Below are positions 15,065 to 22,904 of a stretch of 30,746 bases of DNA, one piece after another (position 1 is the first letter of the stretch; the number at the start of each line of letters is the position of its first letter). Under the pieces are notes generated by a model that was not told where the DNA came from, made no database searches, and saw nothing but the letters and a program-made list of their open reading frames with translations. The DNA lies in the NCBI GenBank assembly GCA_023422955.1, contig JAFAGG010000087.1, forward strand, positions 1 through 30,746. The letters are read 5' to 3'. The stretch is from Pseudomonadota bacterium (lineage in GTDB: Bacteria; Pseudomonadota; Gammaproteobacteria; Burkholderiales; Burkholderiaceae_D). Made by a program: the position numbers and the translations under genes.

Positions 15065-17638
15065 TCAGATTTGCAATGCCTTCAGCAGATCCTTTTCCAG
15101 TGCGATCTGCGTGCGCTCATTATCGAGCGCGTCGCCGTCGATCAGGAAAACGTCTTCTACCCGCTCGCCCAGCGTCATGATCTTGGCAGTGTGCAGGTTG
15201 ATGCGGTATTTGCCGAGCAGGCAGGCGATATCGTACAGCAAGCCGTTGCGATCGTTGGCAGAGATCGAGAGCAGGTAGTGCTGATGGCGTTCGTCAGGCC
15301 GCAGGTCCACGGTCGGCGTGATCGGGAAAGTGCGCGACAGCCGCGACAGTCGGCCCTTCACTGGTGAGGGAAGCGGCGCCTGCGTTTCGAGCAGATCGGC
15401 CAGTTCATGTTCGATCAAGGCAAAGATGTCGCGATAGCTGGAGGCAAAGGTCGGTTCCGCAACCAGGAAGGTATCCAGCGCGTAGCCATGGCGCGTGGTA
15501 TGGATCTTGGCATCGAGGATGCTGAAATTCTTCTGCGCGAAATAGCTGCAGATGCGCGCAAACAGGTCGGGCTGGTCCTTCACGTAGACGGCGACCTGCA
15601 CGCCTTCGCCTATCGGCGCGGTGCGGCACTTGACGACGGGTTGCAGGGTGTCGACCCGGTTGTGCAGCACGCGTGTCTGCCAGGCGATATCGGATGCATC
15701 GTGGCGCAGAAAATAAACGGTATCGAGCTGCTTCCACAATTGAAGATGCGCGTCTTCGGGAAGCGTATACAGGCGCAGCGTGGCCAGCGCTTCCTGCTGG
15801 CGGTTTTCCAGTTCGCGATCGGTGGACGTTGCGCCGCCGGCAAGGGCGCGCAGGGTCAGGTGATACAGGTCTTCCAGCAGCTTGCCTTTCCAGGCATTCC
15901 ATACCTTGGGGCTGGTGCCGCGGATGTCGGCAACCGTCAGCAGGTACAGGGCGGTCAGGTGGCGTTCGTCGCGAACCATTTCGGCGAAGGCATGAATCAC
16001 GTCGGGGTCCGACAGGTCCTGTTTTTGTGCGACCCGCGACATGCTCAAGTGCTGCTCGACCAGGAACACCACCAGCTCCGTGTCTTCGCGGGACAAGCCG
16101 TGGCTTTTGCAGAACTGTGCCGCATCTTTCATGCCCAGCACCGAGTGATCGCCGCCGCGGCCTTTTGCGATGTCATGGAACAGCGCGGCCGTATAGAGCA
16201 GCCAGGGCTTGTGGAAGTCGGCAATCAGCTGGCTGCAGAACGGATATTCGTGCGCGTGTTCCGGCGTCAGGAAGCGGCGCAGGTTGCGCACCACCATCAG
16301 CGTATGCTGATCCACGGTATAGGCGTGGAAAAGGTCGTGCTGCATCTGGCCGACGATGCGCCGGAAATTCGGCAGGTAGCGCCCCAGTATGCTGAGCTGG
16401 TTCATCTGCCGCAGCGCATGCGTCACGCCGCGCGGCGCTTGCAGGATTTGCAGAAACAGCGTCTTGTTGTCCGGGTCGCGCCGGAAGGCTTCATCGATGC
16501 CGAAGCGAGCATGCCACAGCGCCCGTTGCGTGCGCGCCGTCATGCCTCTCAATTCGCTGTGCCGCGACAGCAGCAGGAAGACTTCCAGCATGGACGAGGG
16601 ATGAAGCTTGAATATATCGTCATGCGCGATATCGATCAGGCCATTAGCCTCATTGAAACGCTCGTTGACGGGATGCGGCACCACCGGTTGCGGAAACAGG
16701 TGGGACTGGATGTTCTGCAGCAGTATGGTATTGAGCTGGGTGACGGCTTTCGCGGCCCAGTAATAATGCTGCATCAGGTATTCGCTGGCGCGCCGCGTTG
16801 CCGTGGTGCGAAAGCCGAATTGTTCCGCGATTGGCGTTTGCAGATCGAACAGCAAGCGGTCTTCATGGCGGCCGGCCTGCAGATGCAGGCGTATGCGTAT
16901 CACCTTGAACAGCCTTTCCTTCTCCGCGATCTGTCGTGCTTCGGTAGGCGTGAGCAAACCGCGATCAGCCAGCTTGCGCCAGGAGTCGCCCAGGCCGGCC
17001 GCTTTGGCCACCCATAGAATCACTTGCAGATCGCGCAGGCCGCCCGGGCTTTCCTTGCAATTGGGTTCCAGGCTGTAGGGCGTGTCCTCGTAGCGTGCAT
17101 GGCGCTGGCGCAGTTCCAGCAGCTTGGCCTGGAAGAATGCCTGCGCATCCATTTCATCGCGGCCCTGCTCCTGCAACTGGTTAAACAGCTTGCGGCTGCC
17201 GGTGATCAGGCGTGATTCCAGCAGGGCAGTCTGCACCGTGACGTCGGCGGCGGATTCGGCCAGGCATTCTTCCAGGGTGCGGATGCTGTGGCCGATGTCT
17301 AGTCCCATATCCCAGAACAGCTGGATCAGTTCTTCCAGCTTGGCTTGCTGCTTGGGGCTGGCGGGGGTGTGAAGCAGGATCAGCAAATCCACATCCGAAT
17401 GCGGATATTGTTCACCCCTGCCATAACCGCCTACCGCCACCAATGCCCATGCAGAGGGCAGGCAGGCGGCTTTCCAGGCCTGAAGCAGCGTCGCGTCGAT
17501 CACGCGCCGTAATTGTCCCAGCAGTTTTTCCGGTTTGCCGTCGGCCTCAAACGCCGCGATTGCCGCTTGCCGGCCTGCCTTCAAGCTGTCTTTCAGCAAG
17601 CTCAGTTTGGCGGCCGGGGCGCAATCGAGAACGCTCAT
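15065..17638 (-). CDS. glnD: [Protein-PII] uridylyltransferase/uridylyl-removing enzyme GlnD
   Basis: GlnD is the primary nitrogen sensor. It uridylylates PII proteins when glutamine is low and removes UMP when glutamine is high. The 857 residues show the expected order: nucleotidyltransferase motif GGYGRGE at 70-76 with catalytic Asp82 and Asp84 in SDVDLL, a GlnD-specific region with NCKESPGGLRDLQ near 193-205, an HD phosphohydrolase domain with His488-Asp489 in LFHDIAKG, and two C-terminal ACT domains (about 680-750 and 787-850) that bind glutamine. Both activities should be intact. It starts five bases after the map stop on the same strand, so the two are almost certainly cotranscribed, matching the map-glnD order of many proteobacteria. 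Confidence 0.98.
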   Translation of the reverse strand: MSVLDCAPAAKLSLLKDSLKAGRQAAIAAFEADGKPEKLLGQLRRVIDATLLQAWKAACLPSAWALVAVGGYGRGEQYPHSDVDLLILLHTPASPKQQAKLEELIQLFWDMGLDIGHSIRTLEECLAESAADVTVQTALLESRLITGSRKLFNQLQEQGRDEMDAQAFFQAKLLELRQRHARYEDTPYSLEPNCKESPGGLRDLQVILWVAKAAGLGDSWRKLADRGLLTPTEARQIAEKERLFKVIRIRLHLQAGRHEDRLLFDLQTPIAEQFGFRTTATRRASEYLMQHYYWAAKAVTQLNTILLQNIQSHLFPQPVVPHPVNERFNEANGLIDIAHDDIFKLHPSSMLEVFLLLSRHSELRGMTARTQRALWHARFGIDEAFRRDPDNKTLFLQILQAPRGVTHALRQMNQLSILGRYLPNFRRIVGQMQHDLFHAYTVDQHTLMVVRNLRRFLTPEHAHEYPFCSQLIADFHKPWLLYTAALFHDIAKGRGGDHSVLGMKDAAQFCKSHGLSREDTELVVFLVEQHLSMSRVAQKQDLSDPDVIHAFAEMVRDERHLTALYLLTVADIRGTSPKVWNAWKGKLLEDLYHLTLRALAGGATSTDRELENRQQEALATLRLYTLPEDAHLQLWKQLDTVYFLRHDASDIAWQTRVLHNRVDTLQPVVKCRTAPIGEGVQVAVYVKDQPDLFARICSYFAQKNFSILDAKIHTTRHGYALDTFLVAEPTFASSYRDIFALIEHELADLLETQAPLPSPVKGRLSRLSRTFPITPTVDLRPDERHQHYLLSISANDRNGLLYDIACLLGKYRINLHTAKIMTLGERVEDVFLIDGDALDNERTQIALEKDLLKALQI

Positions 17639-17643
17639 GGTGT

Positions 17644-18477
17644 CTAGGCAGAGGCGAGTGAAGTCGTGACGGGTTGCTGAATGAAGGAAGGCGGCGCCGG
17701 CATGCCGGGCGATGCGGTCAGGATTTCAAAGCCGGTTTCGGTAACCAGAACAGTGTGCTCCCATTGTGCGGAAAGGCTGCGATCCTTGGTCTTGATGGTC
17801 CAGCCGTCGTTCATTTCCCGCACTTCGCGGCGGCCTGCGTTGATCATGGGTTCGACCGTGAAAATCATGCCGGCTTCCAGTTTTTCCAGCGTGCCGGGTT
17901 TGCCGTAGTGCAGTACTTGCGGCTCTTCATGGAAGCCTTTGCCGATGCCATGTCCGCAGAATTCGCGGACTACGCTGTAGCCCGCTTTTTCCGCGTGCTG
18001 CTGGATGACATGGCCGATATCGCCAAGATGAGCACCGGGTTTGATCTGGGCAATGCCCAGCCACATGCATTCATAGGTGATCTCGCATAGGCGCTTGCCC
18101 TGGATGGTGGGCTCGCCCACCACGAACATGCGGCTGGTGTCGCCATGGTAGCCATTCTTGATGACTGTGATATCGATATTGAGGATATCGCCATTCTTCA
18201 AGGCTTTGTCGCTGGGGATGCCATGGCACACCACTTCGTTGATGGAAGTGCAAGTCGCCTTGGGATAGGGCGTATAGCCGGGCGGGCAATAATTCAGGGG
18301 CGCCGGGATGCTGCCCTGCACATTGACCATGTAGTCATGGCAAAGGCGGTCCAGTTCTGCGGTCGCAACGCCCGGCTTGACGTGGGGAGTGATGAAATCG
18401 AGAACTTCGGCCGCCATTCTGCCGGCAACGCGCATGCCCTGGATATCTTCCGGGGTCTTGATGATGATGGATGACAT
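17644..18477 (-). CDS. map: Type I methionine aminopeptidase
   Basis: This enzyme removes the initiator methionine after deformylation. The ATG at 18475-18477 gives MSSIIIKTPEDIQGMRVAGR and 277 residues; an upstream in-frame ATG at 18618 would add 47 residues of non-conserved sequence running over the promoter and is rejected. All active-site residues are present: His85 in VCHGIP, metal ligands Asp102, Asp113, His176 in FCGHGIG, Glu209 in FTVEP and Glu240 in QWEHT. After ETGFEILT the protein carries a tail of about 20 residues rich in Pro, Ser and Ala, slightly longer than enterobacterial MetAP. It is divergent from rpsB, the classic arrangement, and is followed by glnD. Confidence 0.96.
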   Translation of the reverse strand: MSSIIIKTPEDIQGMRVAGRMAAEVLDFITPHVKPGVATAELDRLCHDYMVNVQGSIPAPLNYCPPGYTPYPKATCTSINEVVCHGIPSDKALKNGDILNIDITVIKNGYHGDTSRMFVVGEPTIQGKRLCEITYECMWLGIAQIKPGAHLGDIGHVIQQHAEKAGYSVVREFCGHGIGKGFHEEPQVLHYGKPGTLEKLEAGMIFTVEPMINAGRREVREMNDGWTIKTKDRSLSAQWEHTVLVTETGFEILTASPGMPAPPSFIQQPVTTSLASA

Positions 18478-18561
18478 AGTAGATGAGGTACGTGAGGTGA
18501 ATCTCGGCCTAATGTCTCGACCCAATGCGAGAGCCGGGATTGGTAATACGGATAAACCGTG

Positions 18562-18567
18562 ATTATA
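18562..18567 (-). promoter_or_regulatory. Candidate -10 box of the map-glnD promoter
   Basis: Read on the minus strand, the sequence is a perfect TATAAT 85 bases before the map ATG. No good -35 hexamer is found at 16 to 18 bases, so the call rests on one element and its position in the divergent gap. Confidence 0.4.
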
Positions 18568-18601
18568 GACGACGGGCGGATACTTCGCCGGAATCGCATA
18601 G

Positions 18602-18676
18602 TTCAAGCTTGAAAGCAATGCATGTTCTGCGGTAGAATCGCGGGCTAGCTTGAAATGTGTTTTATCAAGCTTGAAA
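18602..18676. repeat. Palindromic AGCTTGAAA repeats around the rpsB promoter
   Basis: AGCTTGAAA occurs at 18606-18614, 18647-18655 and 18668-18676. The first copy lies within a perfect 12-base palindrome TTCAAGCTTGAA (18602-18613) that overlaps the -35 box. The third lies within a 10-base palindrome TCAAGCTTGA (18665-18674) about 20 bases past the predicted start. The layout resembles paired operator sites, but no regulator is known to me for it. Confidence 0.45.
18609..18638 (+). promoter_or_regulatory. Promoter of rpsB-tsf
   Basis: TTGAAA at 18609-18614 and TAGAAT at 18633-18638 are separated by 18 bases, each matching five of six consensus bases. Transcription would start near 18645, leaving a leader of about 120 bases before rpsB, long enough for the S2-binding type of autoregulation known for rpsB in proteobacteria. 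Confidence 0.65.
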
Positions 18677-18691
18677 TTTTTTGTAAATCGC

Positions 18692-18740
18692 GATCATGGC
18701 CGATAAGGGTGCCCGTAGAATCGGGTCGCTGGCCATGCTC
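18692..18740 (+). promoter_or_regulatory. Structured rpsB leader (candidate S2 autoregulatory element)
   Basis: CATGGCC at 18695-18701 pairs perfectly with GGCCATG at 18731-18737, and the stem extends past one mismatch through two further pairs. Inside, CCCG and CGGG close a small TAGAAT loop (about 18712-18724). The structure ends about 24 bases before the rpsB ATG. Autogenous control of rpsB-tsf by S2 binding to the leader is established in enterobacteria; that this hairpin serves it here is inference. Confidence 0.5.
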
Positions 18741-18763
18741 AAGACCTAACCCTGGAGAAAATC

Positions 18764-19516
18764 ATGTCCGTTAGCATGCGTGAAATGCTGGAAGCCGGTG
18801 TGCACTTTGGCCACCAAACCCGCTTCTGGAACCCCAAGATGGCCCCGTTTATCTTCGGTCATCGCAACAAGATTCATATCGTCAACCTGGAAAAAACCCT
18901 GGGCATGTTCCAGGAAGCACAGAAATACGTGCGCCAGTTGTCCGCCAACCGCGGCACCATCCTCTTCGTCGGCACCAAGCGCCAGGCTCGCGATATCGTT
19001 GCTGCAGAAGCGCAACGCGCAGGCATGCCTTATGTTGACCAGCGCTGGCTGGGCGGCATGCTGACCAACTTCAAAACCATCAAGACTTCGGTCAAGCGTC
19101 TGAAAGACATGGAAGCCGCAATCGAAGACGGTTCCGTCGAGAAGATGAGCAAGAAAGAAGCGCTGATGTTCAGCCGCGAAATGGAAAAGCTGCAGAAATC
19201 CATCGGCGGCATCAAGGACATGGGCGGTATTCCGGATGCGATTTTCGTGATCGACGTCGGTTACCACAAAGGTGCCGTGACCGAAGCGGCCAAGCTGGGT
19301 ATTCCCGTGATCGCCGTGGTGGATACCAATCACTCGCCTGAAGGCGTGGCTTATGTCATTCCCGGCAATGACGACTCCTCCAAGGCAATTACCCTGTATG
19401 CGCGCGGTATGGCCGATGCGGCCCTGGAAGGCCGTGCCAATGCGATCAACGACGTGGTGGAAGCCGCCAAAGGTGAAGCTGCAGAGGAATTCGTCGAAGT
19501 CAACGACCAGGCGTAA
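18764..19516 (+). CDS. rpsB: 30S ribosomal protein S2
   Basis: S2 binds the head-body junction of the 30S subunit and helps recruit S1. The 250-residue product starts MSVSMREMLEAGVHFGHQTR and has the S2 family landmarks: RFWNPKMAPFIFG, HIVNLEKTL, GTILFVGTKRQA, the YVDQRWLGGMLTNFKT block and the GIPVIAVVDTNHSPEGV segment near the C-terminal Rossmann-like core. A strong Shine-Dalgarno (GGAG, 7 bases before the ATG) is present. It is the first gene of the long plus-strand cluster and is divergent from map. A hairpin and an intrinsic terminator follow, then tsf, the usual rpsB-tsf arrangement. Confidence 0.99.
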   Translation: MSVSMREMLEAGVHFGHQTRFWNPKMAPFIFGHRNKIHIVNLEKTLGMFQEAQKYVRQLSANRGTILFVGTKRQARDIVAAEAQRAGMPYVDQRWLGGMLTNFKTIKTSVKRLKDMEAAIEDGSVEKMSKKEALMFSREMEKLQKSIGGIKDMGGIPDAIFVIDVGYHKGAVTEAAKLGIPVIAVVDTNHSPEGVAYVIPGNDDSSKAITLYARGMADAALEGRANAINDVVEAAKGEAAEEFVEVNDQA

Positions 19517-19522
19517 TACCGC

Positions 19523-19581
19523 GCCTCATTCATCTGTGCATGCATCGCTCCAGAGGTGAGGCAGCGTATCAGGAATGAGGC
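19523..19581 (+). repeat. Long-range inverted repeat between rpsB and its terminator
   Basis: GCCTCATTC at 19523-19531 is perfectly complementary to GAATGAGGC at 19573-19581, enclosing about 41 bases that contain a further CTCCAGAGGTGAG-like hairpin. It begins just after the rpsB stop and ends immediately before the intrinsic terminator. It may protect the rpsB mRNA 3' end or tune read-through into tsf. Confidence 0.45.
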
Positions 19582-19617
19582 AAAAAAAGGGGCAATCTGT
19601 GTTGGCCCCTTTTTTTC
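19582..19617 (+). terminator. Rho-independent terminator after rpsB (partial, before tsf)
   Basis: GGGGC and GCCCC form the stem around a loop of about 10 bases, flanked by seven A residues upstream and seven T residues downstream, so the A-T run lengthens the helix and the T-tract completes a classical intrinsic terminator. tsf has no obvious promoter of its own in the 74 bases that follow, so partial read-through, lowering EF-Ts relative to S2, is the likely use. Confidence 0.85.
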
Positions 19618-19690
19618 AGCCAAATGAATAATTTGGGACTAATTTTGAATAAGGATGCGTGATCCGCATCCCTGGCAATAGGAGAACAAC

Positions 19691-20605
19691 ATGGCGGCAA
19701 TTACCGCGGCAATGGTGGGCGAACTGCGTGCGAAGACCGACGCGCCCATGATGGAATGCAAGAAGGCCTTGACCGAGGCTGATGGCGATATGGCCAAGGC
19801 TGAAGAAATCCTGCGCGTCAAGCTGGGCAGCAAAGCATCGAAAGCGGCATCCCGCGTGACGGCTGAAGGCGTAGTAGTTTCCTACATTTCCGGCAATGCC
19901 GGCGCGCTTATCGAAATCAACTGCGAAACCGACTTCGTCTCCAAGAACGAAGAATTCCTGGATCTGGCCAATACCTGCGCCAAGCTGGTGGCTGAAAACA
20001 ATCCTGCCGACGTGGCTGCCCTGTCGGCACTGCCTTTCGGTAACGGCAAGACGGTTGAAGAGCAGCGTTCCGAGCTGATCGGCCGCATCGGCGAAAACAT
20101 GTCGATCCGCCGCTTCCAGCGTTTTGAAACCACGGCCAAGCTCGCTTCCTATCTGCACGGCGCGCGCATCGGCGTGATGGTTGAATTCGATGGCGCCGAC
20201 GAGCAAGTGGGCAAGGATGTCGCCATGCACGTCGCTGCGATGAAGCCGGTGGCATTGTCCGGCGAGCAGGTGTCTGCCGATCTGATCGAGAAAGAACGTT
20301 CGGTCGCCAAGCTGAAGGCTGAGGAAGACAAGGCCGCAGCGGTTGCTGCCGGCAAGGCGCCGCAGTCGGACGAAATCGTCGCCAAGCGCATCGAGGGCTC
20401 GGTACAGAAATATCTGAAAGAGGTTTCGCTGTTCAACCAGTCTTTCGTGAAAAACGACAAGCAAACGGTGGAACAGATGCTGAAAGCGAACAACGCGTCC
20501 GTGAAATCCTTCACGCTGTACGTGGTGGGCGAGGGCATCGAGAAGAAGCAGGATGATTTCGCTGCTGAAGTGGCAGCACAGGTTGCTGCGGCGAAGAAAG
20601 CGTAA
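19691..20605 (+). CDS. tsf: Translation elongation factor Ts
   Basis: EF-Ts is the nucleotide exchange factor that regenerates EF-Tu-GTP. The 304 residues contain an N-terminal UBA-like domain with family signature 1 (LRAKTDAPMMECKKAL) and signature 2 with the essential TDFV motif in NCETDFVSKNEEF, followed by the core subdomains and a coiled-coil region rich in Glu, Lys and Ala near 195-225. It is somewhat longer than the 283-residue E. coli protein, as is normal in betaproteobacteria. An AGGAG Shine-Dalgarno lies 7 bases before the ATG. A strong terminator follows, separating it from pyrH. Confidence 0.98.
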   Translation: MAAITAAMVGELRAKTDAPMMECKKALTEADGDMAKAEEILRVKLGSKASKAASRVTAEGVVVSYISGNAGALIEINCETDFVSKNEEFLDLANTCAKLVAENNPADVAALSALPFGNGKTVEEQRSELIGRIGENMSIRRFQRFETTAKLASYLHGARIGVMVEFDGADEQVGKDVAMHVAAMKPVALSGEQVSADLIEKERSVAKLKAEEDKAAAVAAGKAPQSDEIVAKRIEGSVQKYLKEVSLFNQSFVKNDKQTVEQMLKANNASVKSFTLYVVGEGIEKKQDDFAAEVAAQVAAAKKA

Positions 20606-20613
20606 CAACCGAT

Positions 20614-20642
20614 AAAAAGCGGGCCGAAAGGCCCGTTTTTTT
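20614..20642 (+). terminator. Rho-independent terminator after tsf
   Basis: CGGGCC and GGCCCG pair around a GAAA tetraloop (20620-20635), preceded by AAAAAG and followed by seven T residues. It is a textbook intrinsic terminator beginning about 15 bases after the tsf stop. Confidence 0.93.
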
Positions 20643-20767
20643 AGCCTGCCCCCGGGAGTCTCGGCAAGCAGGCGCAATCAGGCGGCCGGTATCCCGCAAA
20701 CCGTCGGATTGAAGCGATAATAAATTCAGATCGAATACATAATAGGACCCTACCAGGAGCCCAGTTC

Positions 20768-21484
20768 ATGACAAAACCAGCGTACAAGCGTGTCCTCCTC
20801 AAGTTATCCGGCGAAGCCCTGATGGGCGACGATTCCTACGGGATCAACCGTGCGACGATAGAACGCATGGTGGCCGATGTCTCGGAGGTGGCAAAGCTTG
20901 GCGTTGAACTGGCCATCGTGATCGGCGGCGGCAATATCTTCCGCGGCGTCGCGCCCGGCGCGCAGGGCATGGACCGCGCGACCGCGGATTACATGGGCAT
21001 GCTGGCAACCGTCATGAATTCGCTGGCGCTGGCCGATGCGATGCGCCAGGGCGGCCTGACGGCGCGCGTGATGTCCGCCATCGGCATCGAGCAGGTGGTG
21101 GAGCCTTATGTGCGTCCCAAGGCGCTGCAGTACCTGGAAGAAGGCAAGATCGTGATCTTCGCCGCCGGCACAGGCAATCCATTCTTCACCACCGACACCG
21201 CGGCCGCTTTGCGCGGCTCGGAAATCGGCGCTGAAATCGTGCTCAAGGCGACTAAGGTCGATGGCGTGTACAGCGCGGACCCGAACAAGGATACGAGCGC
21301 GACGCGCTATTCGACCATCTCCTTCGATGAGGCGATTTCCAAGCATTTGCAGGTGATGGATGCGACCGCTTTTGCGTTATGTCGCGACCAGAAGCTGCCG
21401 ATCAAAGTATTTTCCATAGTCAAGCCGCATGCCATGACGCGGGTCATCATGGGTGAAGATGAAGGTACGCTGGTTCACGTATAG
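20768..21484 (+). CDS. pyrH: Uridylate kinase (UMP kinase) PyrH
   Basis: PyrH phosphorylates UMP to UDP, an essential pyrimidine step, as a hexamer of the amino-acid-kinase fold. The 238 residues show KRVLLKLSGEAL at the N-terminus, the IVIGGGNIFRG loop, MDRATADYMGMLATVMN for UMP binding, FAAGTGNPFFTTDTAA and the KATKVDGVYSADP motif, all in family positions. AGGAG lies 8 bases before the ATG. It is separated from tsf by a strong terminator and about 125 bases, so it should have its own promoter; the AT-rich stretch 20709-20743 with TTGAAG, GATAAT and CATAAT is the probable site, but no pair has ideal spacing. frr follows after 42 bases. Confidence 0.98.
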   Translation: MTKPAYKRVLLKLSGEALMGDDSYGINRATIERMVADVSEVAKLGVELAIVIGGGNIFRGVAPGAQGMDRATADYMGMLATVMNSLALADAMRQGGLTARVMSAIGIEQVVEPYVRPKALQYLEEGKIVIFAAGTGNPFFTTDTAAALRGSEIGAEIVLKATKVDGVYSADPNKDTSATRYSTISFDEAISKHLQVMDATAFALCRDQKLPIKVFSIVKPHAMTRVIMGEDEGTLVHV

Positions 21485-21526
21485 AATATTGTCCTTTTTA
21501 CCCGTTGCAGAAGAGGAGAGCTCAGC

Positions 21527-22087
21527 ATGACCATCGCTGACGTCAGAAAGACCGCAGAACAGAAGATGCAGAAGTCCATCGAGACTTTGAAGGCCAATTT
21601 CGCCAAGGTGCGTACCGGCCGTGCTCATGTCGGCATACTCGATCATATCCAGGTGGATTATTACGGTTCCCCGACGGCCCTGAGCCAGGTGGCGAACGTG
21701 ACGCTGGTCGATGCTCGCACCATAGGCGTTCAGCCCTGGGAAAAGAAGATGGGCGCCGTGATTGAAAAGGCGATCCGCGACTCCGACCTGGGATTGAATC
21801 CTTCCACGCATGGCGAGATGATCCGCGTACCGACGCCGCCGCTGACCGAAGAGCGCCGCAAGGACCTGGTCAAGCTGGTCAAGGGCGAAGCGGAAGATGC
21901 CAAGGTTGCGATCCGCAATATACGCCGTGATGCCAACGAAGGCCTGAAAAAGCTCGTGAAAGACAAGGCCGTGTCGGAAGACGACGAGCGTCGCGCGCAG
22001 GATGATGTGCAAAAACTGACCGACAAGTTCGTGGCTGAAGTCGACAAGGTGCTGGCAGAAAAAGAAAAGGAAATCATGACGGTATAG
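21527..22087 (+). CDS. frr: Ribosome recycling factor
   Basis: RRF, with EF-G, splits post-termination ribosomes. The 186-residue protein matches the family length exactly and shows the three-helix-bundle pattern: RKTAEQKMQKSIETLKANFAKVRTGR-type N-terminal helix, the domain II beta region with VDYYGSPTALSQVANV and PWEKKM, and the C-terminal helices with PPLTEERRKDLVK, RNIRRDAN and a lysine/glutamate-rich tail. AGGAG is placed well before the ATG. It sits in the standard pyrH-frr-uppS-cdsA-dxr order and is probably cotranscribed with pyrH. uppS follows after 58 bases. Confidence 0.98.
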   Translation: MTIADVRKTAEQKMQKSIETLKANFAKVRTGRAHVGILDHIQVDYYGSPTALSQVANVTLVDARTIGVQPWEKKMGAVIEKAIRDSDLGLNPSTHGEMIRVPTPPLTEERRKDLVKLVKGEAEDAKVAIRNIRRDANEGLKKLVKDKAVSEDDERRAQDDVQKLTDKFVAEVDKVLAEKEKEIMTV

Positions 22088-22145
22088 AGCCGTCCTGTTT
22101 TCACATTCATCCTGATAGCGGCAGTTCTTTTCCTGACCTTATTTC

Positions 22146-22904
22146 ATGACCTATACCAGCTCAACCCAGGCAGTACCCGAGGCCGGCGATGTGCCACGCC
22201 ATGTGGCGATCATTATGGATGGCAACGGACGCTGGGCTACCAAGCGGTTCCTGCCCAGGGTGGCGGGTCATGCAAAGGGCGTGGAGGCGGTGCGCACGAT
22301 GGTCGAAGCATGCGCGCGACGGGGCGTGGAATTTCTGACGCTGTTTGCATTCAGCTCGGAAAACTGGCGCCGTCCGGCAGAGGAAGTGTCGGTGCTGATG
22401 CACTTGTTCATGACTGCGCTGGAACGCGAAGTCGACAAGATGCATGCCAGCGGCATACGCCTGAAAGTAATAGGCGATTTGAGCCGCTTCGATGTCAAGC
22501 TGCAGGAGATGGTTGCGGCGGCGGAGCGCAAGACTGCGCAGAATCGCCGCCTGACAGTGACCATCTGCGCCAATTACGGCGGTCGCTGGGACATCATGCA
22601 AGCGGTGGAGAAAATGGTCGCCGCCTATCCCGGCTCGGCGTCTTTCACGGAAGAGCAGCTTTCGTCTTATCTCAGCATGTCGTATGCGCCGGAGCCTGAT
22701 CTTTTCATCCGCACCGGCGGCGAAGTCCGCATTTCCAATTTCCTGCTCTGGCAACTGGCGTATACCGAGCTTCATTTCACCAATCTTTACTGGCCTGATT
22801 TCGATGCGAAGGCGCTGGACACGGCAATCGAGTCCTATTGTCGCCGGGAAAGGCGGTTTGGACGCACTAGCGAACAACTGCTCGAATCCAAGAAGGCTTC
22901 CTGA
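22146..22904 (+). CDS. uppS: Undecaprenyl diphosphate synthase (cis-prenyltransferase) UppS
   Basis: UppS condenses eight isopentenyl units onto farnesyl diphosphate to make the C55 carrier lipid for peptidoglycan, LPS and other glycans. In the 252-residue product HVAIIMDGNGRWA carries the catalytic Asp25 and phosphate-binding Gly and Arg residues. FAFSSENWRRP, ICANYGGRWD and the C-terminal PEPDLFIRTGGEVRISNFLLWQ with ELHFT are the remaining family blocks. The annotated ATG has only a weak Shine-Dalgarno but no better start is present. Its TGA overlaps the cdsA ATG by one base, which implies translational coupling. Confidence 0.97.
   Translation: MTYTSSTQAVPEAGDVPRHVAIIMDGNGRWATKRFLPRVAGHAKGVEAVRTMVEACARRGVEFLTLFAFSSENWRRPAEEVSVLMHLFMTALEREVDKMHASGIRLKVIGDLSRFDVKLQEMVAAAERKTAQNRRLTVTICANYGGRWDIMQAVEKMVAAYPGSASFTEEQLSSYLSMSYAPEPDLFIRTGGEVRISNFLLWQLAYTELHFTNLYWPDFDAKALDTAIESYCRRERRFGRTSEQLLESKKAS

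Noticed and set aside
15407..17017. 536-codon plus-strand open frame inside glnD
   Set aside because: Antisense shadow of glnD, which shows every domain and catalytic residue.
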